Origin: Bedellia somnulentella
Taxonomy: Eukaryota; Arthropoda; Insecta; Lepidoptera; Bedelliidae
Direction of reading: 5' to 3'
Assembly (NCBI GenBank): GCA_963576735.1
Contig: OY755190.1
Span: forward strand, 1,047,695-1,111,694
Length of the DNA stretch: 64,000 bases
Under the pieces are notes generated by a model that ran no database searches, was not told where the DNA came from, and worked only from the letters and a program-made list of their open reading frames with translations. Within the stretch, counting starts at the first letter, position 1. Each line of letters opens with the position of its first letter. Positions 1-11,428 of this stretch are shown here, piece after piece. The translations under genes were made by a program, and so were the position numbers.

Positions 1-216
1 TTAACGGGATAGCCAGCGCTTTGAAATGAGAAATTCCTCAGCCACTTTTGGAAGTTGATGTGGAAAAAGATTGTAATAAAAAATGTTTTTGGTGACGGGT
101 CTCCAACCACATCGCCCAAAAATCACTGTAGAAGCCCTCTATACATTAGTCGCCTCTTACGATCACCTACGGGTAGAAATGGGGTAGTGTTATTCTCTAT
201 GCCGACACTACACGGC
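1..216 (-). mobile_element. SINE-A copy, cut by window edge
   Basis: Minus-strand SINE-A lacking its 3' end because the window starts inside it. Its 5' end is at 216. It belongs to a subfamily with GATCACC in place of the common GTACACC, shared with the copies at 8813, 15518, 45483 and 55560. Confidence 0.85.
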
Positions 217-351
217 AATCACTGTAGCTAGTTATTATAATATAAAAAATTTTCTTATATTCGTAAGGACTTTATTTTCATGAATGTATGTATGGATACT
301 TAAATCTTCAGAATACTGGGTAAGAAACTCAAGATATAATTACATATGTAG

Positions 352-430
352 CAACTGTGATTGTTTAGTGGGTAGAACCCCGCTTCACAAATCCTGAGAC
401 GGGTCTACACCAATTTGTCTTTCCTAAATG
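352..430 (+). mobile_element. SINE-B head fragment
   Basis: Diverged tRNA-like head (AGTGGGTAGAAC, then a degraded B box) followed by the family's CTACACCAATTTGTCTTTC segment. The rest of the element is missing and an RTE tail follows. Confidence 0.6.
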
Positions 431-474
431 TAAACACACAAAAAAAACATTACGAATAAACATCCTTTATATCG

Positions 475-840
475 TACATACATACATATACTCACGCCGT
501 TAGTTTCCATTGGGGTAGGCAGAGACTATCGATCGCCACTTTGTACGATCCTGGCAAACTTCTCCAGCTTCATTCACATCCATCAATCTTTTCATACATG
601 CTCTTTTATTCTTTGTACTTCGGACACCTGCCTTTTTGAGCACATTTTCTATTTGATCCAAATGTGTCCTTCGAGGTCGTCCTCTACTAACATTACCTTT
701 CATATTGGCTCAATAGATCTCTTTTACCAATTTACTGTCATCCATCCTCTCTATATGCCCAAACCATCTCAACATTCCTTTTTCTATCTTTCTTACAATA
801 TCATCTTTTACACCACACCTTTCACGACTCACGTCCTTTA
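475..840 (-). mobile_element. RTE LINE, 5'-truncated copy
   Basis: The 3' tail (TATG-type repeat, then CTCACGCCGTTAG on the plus strand) lies at the left. The C-terminal end of the RTE protein is readable on the minus strand at 500-703, including RGRPRRTHLDQIENVLKKAG and RSIVSAYPNGN before the stop. Upstream of the fragment the sequence becomes unrelated. Confidence 0.8.
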
Positions 841-1090
841 TATCATCATAATATATTGTCTCCTCTCTGAGCATTTTATCTGTTGAATTTGTTTCTCAAT
901 TATAATTAAAATAAATAAAAACATAATAATTAAATAACAATAGATAAGGAGTTTGATGAGTTTCAAGATTGCACTTTGTTAGATCAGGTTAAATCTGCGT
1001 ATACGTAACCATTATATATACTATTTTCAGGATAGGCTCAAACTCTAGCGTCTAGCTAAATTGGTTGTTCAATTATTAAATATACATTTT

Positions 1091-1344
1091 GCTGTGTAGT
1101 GTCGGCATAGAATAGCACTACCCCATTTCTTCCGGTGGGTGTACGTAAGAGGCGACTAACGGTATTGGGGCTTTTAAGGGATTTTTCGGCGATGCGGTTG
1201 GAGATTCACACCAACAACCTTTATTCTATCATCTTTCCCCCTCTCAACTTCCAAAAGTGGCTGAGGAATTTGTAATTCCATAGCTCTGGCTACCCTTCCT
1301 AAGGATTTGTAGCCGTGAGTAAATGTATGTATGTATGTATGTAT
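1091..1344 (+). mobile_element. SINE-A, near full length
   Basis: Canonical head (GTGTAGTGTCGGC) and tail with about four TATG units. Confidence 0.9.
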
Positions 1345-1877
1345 TTTAAAACAAACCGTTCAAAATTATGCAGACAAGCGAAATATAAACAAAAAACTTC
1401 CCCAAATTTCAATATTCAAATAAATTTTTTCGACAAATTAAAAGCTCTCAGATTATATTTTAAAAATCAATTTGTCCCAAGCTCCAAAAAACATAATCGT
1501 TGCAAATCTTATATTTATTAATACCACCTAAAAAGCACTCTAAGGTTGATTAGCGACGCATTTTAAAATACAACATTAAACATGAATTAATCTCCCTCGA
1601 TTCCTACGGGACCATTCGGAGGGAAAAACGTGAATTTTTTCTCGAATTTTAATGACAGTTAAAATTTTTACCCTCTGGCGCTGATTGCATTCGACAAACC
1701 AATATCTTTTGGTCTCTATAACCAAAATATTGGAATACGTTGTAAGAATTGAAAAACCTACGATGTGAAATTGATTTGATTTCCAATGTCTAGTTAAAGT
1801 CTTAAAGTTGAGTTCTAACGCTGCCTAGCACTAGCTCTATTCAGAATTTCTAAATTTGCATAATACTAACTTTATTG

Positions 1878-2095
1878 GCCGTGCAATGCCGGCTTAGAAT
1901 GTCACTACCCCTTTCTACAGGTGCCATAAGAGGCGACTAAGTTTATGGGGCTTTCATAAGTGGTTTCTGGGCGATGCGATTGGAGACCCATCACCAACGA
2001 TACTTTATTCCTACCAATTTGTCCCCTATCAACTTCTAAATGTGTCTAACCTGACTCCTTTTTGGGATTTATGGCCGTGAATGTATGTATGTATG
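1878..2095 (+). mobile_element. SINE-A, old diverged copy
   Basis: Head is GCCGTGCAATGCCGGC and the middle reads GTGCCATAAGAGGCGACTAAG, an older subfamily with about 30 bp less than the consensus. The tail is short. Confidence 0.75.
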
Positions 2096-2644
2096 CAGAA
2101 GCCAATTTTTTGCCTTTGTGTGCTTTTATTCCTTTTACCACTTGTATTTTTATTTTTTTTTGAGTTGTTATTTGTTTTCGATTATTTTACCACGTACTTT
2201 TAATATGGCGAAAATAATTTTTGAATTGTTTGTATTTTGTCATAGTTGTGCCCTTAGGCAATGAATGAATACTATCTTTCTTTCTTTTTTCTTTCTTTAT
2301 GTATGTATTTTTTCATCATGAAGTAGCTTAAGAAATTTTCTTCTTCTATATAAAGTTAAATTGATTTTTGTCTGTTTCATCTTTCGAATATAATAGATAA
2401 CTAAGGTAAGGGTAAAATAACACCGAAATTTACTCCTTATCAAGTATTTGCTTTCTTCAAAGATTTTCCATGAAAATCTAAGAGACCAAGTAAGTCTAGT
2501 TATTCAAAAAAATTAGCCAAAGTGGTTACGATTCCATAAAAACCGAACTCCCTAAACAGCTCCCAGCTAAAGATTGCCGCGACATTTTTATATGCATTCG
2601 CTCAAAATGATGTTCAATTTTAATTTACTGTTGATTTTAGGATC

Positions 2645-2866
2645 AACTCAAACTTTCACGCTATATATAAACCTGAAGGGGATGGCAGGGGTCCTTATAC
2701 TTTTGAATATCACGTGACATTGTCATCTGTTGTTTAGAGTCCCCACGTTTTGCTTGAACAGTGTACTCACGTGAAAGAGAGCAGGTCTTAGCTATTAGGG
2801 TTTCCTCACGATGTTTTCCCTTACCGTTAACAACTATGATAAATTTACTACACATATAATGCATTT
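2645..2866 (-). mobile_element. SINE-B, 3' part (split by SINE-A)
   Basis: Diverged minus-strand SINE-B. Its reading continues at 3125-3222 after a SINE-A insertion, so the two pieces are one broken element. Confidence 0.65.
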
Positions 2867-3114
2867 GCTGTGTAGTGTCGGCTTACAATTGCACTACCCC
2901 ATTTTTATCCGTGAGTGTACGTAAGAGGCAACTAAGGATATTGGGGCTTTTTAATAGATTTTTTGGCGATGCGGTTGAAGACCCATCACCAACAACCTTT
3001 ATTTTACCATCTTTTCCCCACTCAACTTCCAAAAGTGGCTGAGAAATTTCTTATTCCGAAGCTCTGGCTACCCCTTCTAGGGATTTATAGCCGTGAGTAT
3101 ATGTATGTATGTAT
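2867..3114 (+). mobile_element. SINE-A inserted in SINE-B
   Basis: Full-length copy. ATATAATG occurs at 2854-2861 and 3117-3124, a plausible TSD, with about 5 extra bases between the left repeat and the head. Confidence 0.85.
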
Positions 3115-3124
3115 TTATATAATG

Positions 3125-3222
3125 ATATGACTTTAGAAAAGACAAGGTGGAGGCAGCACCCGGTATTCGAATCTTTCGAGCGGTGTTCTACCCACTGAGC
3201 TTTAAAGGTAGTTCATTTAACA
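3125..3222 (-). mobile_element. SINE-B, 5' head part (split)
   Basis: Continuation of the element starting at 2645. It holds the GACTTTAGAAAAGACAA segment and a degraded tRNA-like head (TTCTACCCACTGAGC on the plus strand). Confidence 0.65.
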
Positions 3223-3439
3223 CCCGTATAGTTTGTGACTAAAAGTGAGGGAAATTGAAAATTTATGCACACAAATAATAGTAACAATTTATTTCAATTC
3301 AATCTGAAGCCACCAGATGTCGCCAATATTGGCAGTTGAATCGTGAAAAGCATTTGACCAGACATTAATCTGGTGCGAGTTGTCTGATTTTATACTCGTT
3401 GATTAAATAAATATAAAAAAAGTATAACTGAATTTTATT

Positions 3440-3708
3440 TGCTGTGTAGTGTCGGCTAAGATTAGCTGTGCAGTGTCGGCTTAGAATAGCTGTACCCCAT
3501 TTCTTTCGTGGGTGTACGTAAAAGGCGACTAACGGTATTGGGGCTTTTAAGGGATTTTTGGGCGATGCGGTTTGAGACCCATCACCAACATCCTTTATTT
3601 TCACCATCTTTTCCCCACTCACATTTAGGAAAGTGGCTGAGGAACTTCTAATTCCTTAGCTCTGGCTACCCCTTCTTGGGATTTATAGCCGTGAGTATAT
3701 GTATGTAT
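3440..3708 (+). mobile_element. SINE-A with doubled head
   Basis: The first ~24 bases occur twice in tandem (GCTGTGTAGTGTCGGC, then GCTGTGCAGTGTCGGC) before the normal body. A clean 10-bp TSD, GAATTTTATT, lies at 3430-3439 and 3709-3718. Confidence 0.9.
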
Positions 3709-3811
3709 GAATTTTATTGAGGATTAAGTAGCAAAACATATTTGTTTAGAAGAAAGAAGAAGAAGAAGAAAAATATTTAATGTTTATGTTTAGTTCTTGA
3801 CATGCTACACA

Positions 3812-3966
3812 AATACATATACTCACGCCATTACTTCCTATTGGGGTAGGCAGAGACTATCGATCGCCACTTGCTACGATCCTGGCAAACCTCTCTAGCT
3901 TCGTTAAGATCCATCAATCTTTTCATACATGCTCTTTTATTCTTGATGTTTCGGATGCCTGCTTTG
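3812..3966 (-). mobile_element. RTE LINE tail fragment
   Basis: Minus-strand RTE 3' end, from the CTCACGCCATTA tail to the KNKRACMKRLMD-coding segment; 5' truncated. Confidence 0.75.
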
Positions 3967-4165
3967 TAAATCAGTTGAATTCATTCCAAAATTGCATGTC
4001 ACATTAAGTTCAGTGTTAGTGCTGGCATGAATACCATTTGAAAAAAAAACAATATAGGAACCCCTATCAAGAAATCGCTTTAAAGAAAAACTTTTTAATC
4101 ATTGATGAAAAACAATATTTTAATATAAAAATAAATGTAAGGATTATTTATATACCTAGCACGAC

Positions 4166-4351
4166 CATACATACATACATATACTCACGGCTATTTATCC
4201 CTAAAAGGGGTAGCCAGAGCTTCGGAATAAGTAATTCCTCAGCCACTTTTGGAAGTTGAGTGGGAAAACATTTTAATAAAAGGTAGTATCCTCTTACGAA
4301 CACCCACGGGTAGAACTGGGGTAGTGCTATTCAAATCTGACACTACACAGC
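4166..4351 (-). mobile_element. SINE-A with internal deletion
   Basis: Tail, hairpin and head are present, but about 60 bp of the middle (the GGAGACCCATCACC region) is missing. Confidence 0.8.
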
Positions 4352-4381
4352 ACCGCTCTCCTAAAACTTATATATGGGGAG

Positions 4382-4621
4382 ATACATATACTCACGGCTA
4401 TAAATCCCTAGAAGGGGTAGCCAGAGCTAACGAATTAGAAATTCCTCAGCCACTTTCGGAAGTTGCGTGGGGAAAAGATGGTAAAATAAAAGTTGTTGGT
4501 GATGGGTCTCCAACCGCATCGCCCGAAACTCCCTTAAAAAGCCCCAATACCGTTAGTCGCCTCTTACGTACACCCACCGGAAGAAAAGGGGTATTGCTAT
4601 TCTAAGCCGACACAACACAGC
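4382..4621 (-). mobile_element. SINE-A, near full length
   Basis: Same orientation as the copy just upstream; only a very short TATG tail remains. Confidence 0.85.
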
Positions 4622-4781
4622 AAAAAAACGTATTCATAAATAGAGATCATCATTGAATAAAGTCAATTTGGGCATCATATGGTTACTACAAGCCTGAGTG
4701 AGCAGAGGGTGTGTTTAATTAAAATTATTGACTGACTTGCCCTCTATCAGTATACTAGACATATAACTAAATCTATATACT

Positions 4782-4949
4782 GGCTTTTAAGGGATTTTTG
4801 GGCGATGCGGTTGGAGACCCATCACCAACAACCTTTATTTTACCATCTTTTCCCTACTAAACTTTCCAAAAGTGGCTGAGGAATTTCTAATTCCTTAGCT
4901 CTGACTACCCCTTCTAGGGATTTATAGCCGTGAATATATGTATGTATGT
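4782..4949 (+). mobile_element. SINE-A, 5'-truncated
   Basis: Starts at GGCTTTTAAGGGATTTTTGG and runs to the tail. GTTTAATTAA occurs just after the tail (4948-4957) and at 4713-4722, which would be a TSD with about 59 bp of unrelated sequence at the 5' junction. Confidence 0.8.
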
Positions 4950-4957
4950 TTAATTAA

Positions 4958-6167
4958 GCGTCCTTAATATGAAAATCTGGCTACATTTACCACAAAGGCT
5001 TAGTACTGGATGGTAGACTTATAAGAAGAGAACCTTCACGACTAAATTTTACCACCAAAGAATGGAATCGTCTTACCTTTTTGACAATTGAGAACTTCTA
5101 CCTGCCATGTCTTCGAAACTGTGACCTTCCAAGTCAAAGGTTAGAAACCGCTAGACTATAGAAGGAATCCTTAAAATAATAATGACTAAGGGTATTTTAT
5201 GAAATTATCGTGCAGACTTAAAATTCCTCCATGTTTTATTTGATTTTATTTATGTAGTTCAGTATTTCTATTTTCCATATGTTTTCTTATCGATTTTATT
5301 GCATGTTCATTCAAAAATGTAAGCTTTATTCCATCTGCTACACTTTAAAACTTTCAATGCATATTTTTCACTAAATTCCACCAGAAATTCAAACAAACCA
5401 AAATTGATATATCAGCTAGGTACCAGGGTCACAAAGAACAAAAGAGCTCCATATCTCAAATTACTTAAGGCATCGTTTCAACCAGGGTTCTATTGAACGC
5501 TGCAAAACCGAAAAGTCATAACCACCGTATTGTATGAGCAACTTACGCCCTTTAAATGCCATTGTTGAACATATGACGTATGACGCGAATAAGTCAACTC
5601 GTATTAACGCCCTATTCGGTAATGGGTCACACATGAGTGATGCAAACGGGAAATATCCGGATGGAGCCAGAATTGAGCATTCAAATGACTTTTGAAGGGG
5701 CTAAATGGACAGTTTTGTTTTGATTCTGTTCGAGATATTTTTGATTTGGATTCACGTATTTGTAGTAGATTTTATAATAGGGAGCGTATAAGATTTTATA
5801 ATTAAAAATAGCAACAAAATTTTTAATCTATATTGTTACGTAATATCGACTATATTTATTAACAGAATGAAATATTGATAACAGCGCGGATGTTTCTGAC
5901 CCTATTTAAATCAAACATCTAAGGTGTAATTTTGCGAAAATGGGGAAATGCTGAGAACCGCACATAACTCTTTAATTTACGAAGAGAGCGGTGGTGAAAT
6001 CTAAAGACCTTATTGAATACTATATAATCAAAATTACACATTAAAAAAAACAATATGTTATGGTATAAATGCTGCTTGCATTGGTTAAGAAAAAAAAAGA
6101 ATATTTATGATTAGATTATTTGCATATTATACAAAATTTTCCAATTAAAACTTCTCTCAAAATCTTA
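4958..6167. other. No gene or named repeat recognised
   Basis: AT-rich sequence with no long open frame on either strand. Nothing here can be assigned to a family by eye. Confidence 0.5.
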
Positions 6168-6305
6168 CGCCCGATTTCTGAATTGAGAGTTCAAGCTGAG
6201 AACGACTTAAGTATCGTTTTGTCTCATTCAGTTGTTAAGATTTCAATGCGACAGAACGATACTTAAGTTGTTCTCAGCTGGAATACTCGATTCAAAAATC
6301 GGGCG
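6168..6305. mobile_element. Hairpin MITE, 138 bp
   Basis: Two inverted arms of about 61 bp (about 53 matches) meet around a 16-bp centre. The arms begin CGCCCGATTT and share CAGCTGAGAAC and ACTTAAGTATCGTT. There is no coding capacity. This is a foldback-type miniature DNA transposon; no certain TSD was seen, so the superfamily is open. Confidence 0.75.
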
Positions 6306-6890
6306 TTCATAACTCAATTATTTTTCTCACCATTCATCAGCAAACTCAAATCCACCATATCGCCAACTATCCGTTAACCCTGCATAGAAACTGTTGTCTA
6401 AGAGATAACCCTACAGCGGTCAACGTGGTTCATTTGTCACCGCGATCGGCGAGTCAACCCTTCACTGGTGATTGCGATACTCGGATTAGGATGAAGAAAA
6501 ATGATGGTTTAGATTGTTAGTTTTAACGAAATCACATCTGGGTTTTAGTGTTGAGTGATAGTTGGTAATATGAGTTCGGAAATTATTGGTGAGTAGATAG
6601 AAATAATAATAGAAATTTATAACAAAACGAAAAATGAATTGCTAAATAATTAACCAATTGAGAAATTGTTAAAAAAACTCATTTACATGCAGTTGCATTT
6701 AAGTTCTATCAATTGTTTGTCTATTTTTTCGTATGAAAGAGTTATTTAATATCTATGCAAGTCTAAATTAAGAAAAATACTTAAGTTATTAGAAATATGT
6801 AAATTGTAAAACGTAGTACTAGCATGTAAACAAATTAACTTATTTCTTTGAATGGGTAGCATAAAGATCGAAAGATTAGCTAACTCAACT
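6306..6890. other. No feature recognised
   Basis: Moderately AT-rich sequence without repeats shared elsewhere in the window. Confidence 0.4.
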
Positions 6891-6892
6891 CA

Positions 6893-7005
6893 AATTTTCA
6901 CCCCGTATACATCCGAAATGGTTGGAAGAGGTACTAATACTTCTGAACATCATGTGACATTGTCAGCTGGTGTTCTGAGTTCCCACCTGTTGAATGTACA
7001 AAAGG
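6893..7005 (-). mobile_element. SINE-B 3' fragment
   Basis: Minus-strand piece with GGTTGGAAGAGGTACTAATA and CTTCTGAACATCATGTGAC. It ends abruptly where an RTE tail begins. Confidence 0.65.
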
Positions 7006-7075
7006 GACGGTTGATAGTCTCTGTTTATCCCAATAGGAACTGATGGCGTGAGTATACGTGTGAATGTATGTAATT
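7006..7075 (+). mobile_element. RTE LINE tail, fused to SINE-B
   Basis: Plus-strand RTE end (GATAGTCTCTG, then CCCAATAGGAACTGATGGCG and TGAGTATACG) joined directly to an oppositely oriented SINE-B fragment. Confidence 0.7.
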
Positions 7076-7099
7076 TATTATTTACATACTTTTGGAGAT

Positions 7100-7187
7100 C
7101 AATATTTACATAAACATAACATAAACATAAACATAAACGTTCACGCCGAATATTCCCGAAGGGGTTGGCAGAGGTACTAATACCTCT
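7100..7187 (-). mobile_element. SINE-B tail fragment
   Basis: Last ~60 bp of SINE-B with an expanded (ACATAA)n tail on the plus strand and the CCCGAAGGGG hairpin. Confidence 0.7.
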
Positions 7188-7984
7188 GCATCAATATTTA
7201 AAAAGTATGAAATGAAGATTTTTTGTGGTTTGCAACTACATTGCCATAAGAACACTTATTAAGCTCTCAACCTCTTAATCACTACGTAAGTATCCACAAA
7301 AAATATGAGTTGGTGTTATTTTAACCTACCGGTAATTATACATCCGATAACATCTTATGGTAGTATTTATCTTATTTTACATATATGTATGATTTCCTAC
7401 AAGATACACAAGTTGAACAAGTTTACATTAACTTAATATATATTTGTAACCCTACACTTCAAACGCACATGCAAAATAAGATTGAGATATCAGTGTTCTT
7501 CGACATCATTTAACAAAACGAATGTTAAACACGAGAAATATAAAAAACACAATCAATCAAAGTGTGTGAGCCGACTGTGGTATCCCTAATCCTTTGGTTT
7601 CTAATGGTGGGTGTGTAGATCTATGAATATTCGGATTGTCACTGTTTAAATGCTGTTGTATTTTTGGATTTGTAAGTGTTATAAATGACATCAAATAAAT
7701 ATTTAATAAAATAACGTCTTTTTAGTATTTGTTAATATGATGTATTAATATGGAAAATAATTTTCCGCTCACCAAAAATCTTTTTAATGAACACCTAAAT
7801 TTCTAAATGAGCACATAATCTAAGATTAGGCGCACAAATAAGTATTTTTGATGCAACATCGGTTTTTGGTTAGGTTAGGTTAGACTTTATTGATGTATCG
7901 TTAAATACTAGCCAATTAATATTTCATGATATTGAAAATATATAATATAAACATAACAAGAGCATGTGTGAAAAGAATTCTGAA
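7188..7984. other. No feature recognised
   Basis: AT-rich. It contains a stretch of three TTAGG-like units near 7870-7883, too short to be a telomeric tract. Confidence 0.4.
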
Positions 7985-8100
7985 TGTAAATGTAACATGA
8001 GAAGTTTGCCAGGATTATACAAGGTGGCAATCGGTGGTCTCTGCCTTTTCCAAATGGGAACTATTGGAGTGAAAATATTTTTATAAGTTGTATGTATGTA
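7985..8100 (+). mobile_element. RTE LINE tail, diverged
   Basis: Plus-strand match to the last coding segment (AAGTTTGCCAGGATTATAC) and the CTCTGCCTTTTCC...GTATGTATG end; old and 5' truncated. Confidence 0.6.
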
Positions 8101-8812
8101 TAAAGTCTAACTTTCCTTACATGTACCATAATGTTCTATAACACTAGTTCCTATCACAAAACAATCTAAATCCTTATAAACAACAATAGAGTGACCCACT
8201 TCCGTCTCAAATCTATCCACGTTAACCCTTCTGTCCATTCGGTACGTCATTTATAACTCACAAATCCGCATACTATCATAGAGAAGGGCATATCCACGTT
8301 TCCTTAATATTACTCCTTTATTTATTGTCAAAATGCCAACGAGAGATGAAGCAACAACTATTTGTCATTGACAAAGCTGTATGAGGGAGTATCCTTTTCA
8401 GAAAGTAACCCTTGTTTATCGAATATGTTGGCGCGGTCTGTCAGGCCACTTTGGGTAAATTGGGTTTGGTTTTTTTAGATACTTTTTTGGGGTTATTGTT
8501 TTGTAGTTAGTTTGTTTTTGGTAAGGTTTTCAATTAAGTGTTTTCTTATTTTATTGCTCCTATTGAGTCAGTGATAAACCAAATACTGCTAAAAACCTTG
8601 AGGTCCAAACCCGTTTCTAATATTGAACTCATAATTATCTTTTACAGCCGAGGATTTTCGAAATATAGCTTTTGTGTTCTTTAGCAATGCAATAATTGTT
8701 GTATTATGTAATTGATCTCAAGTGTGTGTATCCTTCGGATGACAATTTAGTTCCATACCTTGTGTTGCCTGTTTTATGTTTGTCTAAGATTGTTATCTGT
8801 TTTACATACATA
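8101..8812. other. No feature recognised
   Basis: No open frame or shared repeat visible. Confidence 0.4.
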
Positions 8813-9057
8813 CATACATACATATACTCACGGCTATAAATCCCTTAACGGGGTAGCCAGAGCTTTGGAATGAGAAATTCCTCAGCCACTTTTGGAAGTT
8901 GATTGGGGAAAAGATGGTAATAATAAATGTTTTTGGTGACGGGTCTCCAACCGCATCGCCCAAAAACCACTTAAAAAGCCCCTATACCCCTAGTCGCCTC
9001 TTACGGTCACTCACGGGTAGAAATGAAGTAGTGTTATTCTAAGCCGACACTACACGG
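8813..9057 (-). mobile_element. SINE-A, near full length
   Basis: GATCACC-like subfamily (here GGTCACTCACGG). TTACATAC flanks both ends, a possible short TSD. Confidence 0.85.
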
Positions 9058-9094
9058 TGTTACATACGTAAGAAATAAATAAATAAATTAATTA

Positions 9095-9195
9095 AACTCT
9101 GAAGGCTATGTAACCAAATCCAGGGCAGCCAGAGTTGCAGAGTTAGAAATTCTTCAGCAATTTTTTAACATGAATGGGGTAAAAAAGTAAATTAG
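9095..9195 (-). mobile_element. SINE-A remnant
   Basis: Heavily diverged; still recognisable by GGCAGCCAGAGTTG and AGAAATTCTTCAGC in the right order. Confidence 0.4.
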
Positions 9196-9249
9196 GATGG
9201 CATGTGATTGATGTGATATTTTTAAGGTTGGAGACGAACACCTTTAGAA

Positions 9250-9514
9250 ATAATTAACATGGTTGTTAACGGTGAGGGAAAACATCGTGAGGAAACCCAC
9301 ATGGCTTAGTTGTACTTAGTCATGTGACAGTGTATTCGTACAAAACGGCGATAGGCCTGCCCCCTATCACGTGAGTACACTGTCCATGAAAAACGTGGGT
9401 ACTCTGAACACCAGTTGACAAAGTCACGTGATGTTCAGAAGTATTAGTACCTCTGCCAACCCCTTCGGGGATATTCGGCGTGAACGTTTATGTATATGTT
9501 ATTATGTTATGTTA
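9250..9514 (+). mobile_element. SINE-B, head missing
   Basis: Runs from the GGTTGTTAACGGTGAGGG segment to the tail (GGCGTGAACGTTTATG, then degenerate TTATG units). The tRNA-like head is absent. Confidence 0.85.
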
Positions 9515-9858
9515 CCTTTTGAAAGTTTTTGAGAAAATTCTTATATAAAAACATTTTGATAATCACCTAATTTTGTGAAAAACCTGTACATTTACCACCC
9601 TCATATCACGATTTAATTTATAAAAGTAGCTCATTACATGCTTAGTAAAGCAAATACCAAATTTTCGATTTGTTTCATTAATAATAACATTTTACCTTCG
9701 GAGGGTCTCCAGTGTGACTAAAGATGGATAGAAAGGAATTATTGGACATCATGCCAATGTCAAAACTGACAAGGAAAGGCAGGTTCCGGTTTTTGAGCGA
9801 TTGTCATTAGATGACCGGGCTTAGGGTTGGCGCGTTTTGGTTTGAATGAATATAATTT

Positions 9859-10001
9859 TTAAATCTTTTTGTTCATGAAAACCTCATGTGGGGATTATTA
9901 CTAATAATTAAAGAATAAATCAAGGAAAGATTTTTTTTTTCTTTTATTTTTTCTTCCCCACCTGTGTCGAAATTTTTCTTTCCTTTATTTATTCTTTAAT
10001 T
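9859..10001 (-). mobile_element. SINE-C, collapsed foldback form
   Basis: The left half is the SINE-C tail on the minus strand (CATGAAAACCTCATGTGGGG). The right half is the same arm on the plus strand (CTGTGTCGAAATTTTTC, then TTTCCTTTATTTATTC). Only a trace of the tRNA-like core is left between them. Confidence 0.65.
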
Positions 10002-10020
10002 ATTTGATTGAATATCTTTC

Positions 10021-10264
10021 TACATACATACATATACTCACGGCTATTAATCCGTAGAAGAGGTAGCCAGAACTAAGGATTTAGAAATTCCTCAGCCACT
10101 TTTGGAAAATTGAGTGGGGCAAAGAGGGTATAAAAAAGGTTGTTGGAGATGAGTCTCCAACCGCATCACCCAAAGATCACTTTAAAGCCCCAATATTGTT
10201 AGTTGCCTCTTACATACACTCTTCGGAAGAAATGGGTAGTATTATTCTAAGCCGGCAGTACACT
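10021..10264 (-). mobile_element. SINE-A, unit 1 of a tandem pair
   Basis: Shares unusual variants with the next copy (GATGAGTCTCCAAC, CTTCGGAAGAA, GTAGTATTATTC) and the same ACTATTTTTCT sequence beyond its 5' end. Confidence 0.85.
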
Positions 10265-10281
10265 ATTTTTCTGTTAATAAT

Positions 10282-10530
10282 TACATACATACATACATAT
10301 ACTCACGGCTATAAATCCCTAGAAGGGGTAGCCAGAGCTAAGGAATTAGCAATTCCTCAGCCACTTTTGGAAATATGTGTGGGGAAAAGATGGTATAATA
10401 AAGGTCGTTGGTGATGAGTCTCCAACTGCATCACCCAAAAATCCCTTAAAAGCCCCGATATCGTTAGTTGCCTCTTATATACACCCTTCGGAAGAATTGG
10501 GTAGTATTATTCTAAGCCCACAGTACACTA
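10282..10530 (-). mobile_element. SINE-A, unit 2 of a tandem pair
   Basis: Second unit of the duplication with the preceding copy, same orientation. It is closer to consensus at the hairpin (CCCTAGAAGGGG). Confidence 0.85.
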
Positions 10531-10925
10531 TTTTTCTCGTAATAAATATAATAAAAAACAGAAAAAGAGCTAAGGAAATTTGTGTTTTGAACAAATACAG
10601 TATTGTTCCTCATATATTTATTTGAAAATTTAGTAGTCAAAGCTTTCGTATCTAGAAATCTATAGCTGGTTTTGAATAAGAGAAAAAACATGGATTTCTT
10701 TTGAAAAATAGGTCGCAGGCTTTTCATTGGATTGTAATTTCTTTCAAAGTTCCTTTAGCTACCTCTCATAGCACCCAAGAGCTGAAACAAAAATATGCGT
10801 TATCAAAAATATTGAATTGAAAATATTATTGATGATAGGTATAGATGTATGATGTCAAAAACAGGCTACTCACAGCAAAGATGACAAAGTCATTGTTCAT
10901 GGTTAATCACAATCTTTATTAATAA

Positions 10926-11119
10926 CTAGTGGACCGTCCCGGCTTCGCACGGATGGTGTAACATATTTTTTACTACTCACCCCCGACGATATTTAGCGTA
11001 ATGAGATCTTATGTCCTTTTCCTGGTTCTAATCTACCTCCCTACCAATTTTAAGCCAAATTGGTTCATCCGTTCTTGAGTTATAAAAAGTGTAACTTACA
11101 CGACTTTTATATATATAGA
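10926..11119 (-). mobile_element. Non-autonomous Helitron, 194 bp
   Basis: On the minus strand it begins TCTATATATATAAAAG and ends with the GCGAAGCCGGGACGG region, a short CCG/CGG hairpin, then CTAG before a host T. These are Helitron hallmarks: 5' TC, 3' hairpin plus CTRR, insertion between A and T. Its length equals that of the 37275-37468 copy. No coding capacity; a Rep/helicase partner must act in trans. Confidence 0.75.
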
Positions 11120-11428
11120 TTTACAAGCCACCTTGTCAACCCTATCTCCCAAAATACAAGTATCAAGCCACCCCTTGTCAAAATGGACAACTGTCAAGTT
11201 GGGGTGTGACACCCTGATGACCACTCCTTTGTATTATCGCCAAGATGATTTGTTTCATGTCACTGTATGTTTGTGAATGTATTTTATCTGTGCCACTGAA
11301 TTATTGATTTCGTTTGTTAGGGGAAGAATTTAAGAATTTTAGAAAGGGGTTGCTGGAGCTGCAAAGATATTAATACTTAGGTAATTAGAAGTGATGGATA
11401 ATGATAGTGAAATATGAATTATTTGTTA

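Noticed and set aside
4249..4605. 118-codon plus-strand frame, and similar frames of 70-100 codons at 3365-3622, 15791-16075, 24820-25149 and 31054-31308
   Set aside because: All lie inside SINE-A copies; the recurring peptide (GDGSPTASPKNPLKA) is just the repeat read in one frame.
6570..6594. Short first exon: ATG, six codons, then G|GTGAGT donor
   Set aside because: Too short to distinguish from chance; no promoter or following exon found.
7870..7883. TTAGG telomere-like repeats
   Set aside because: Fewer than three units, in plain AT-rich DNA; expected by chance.
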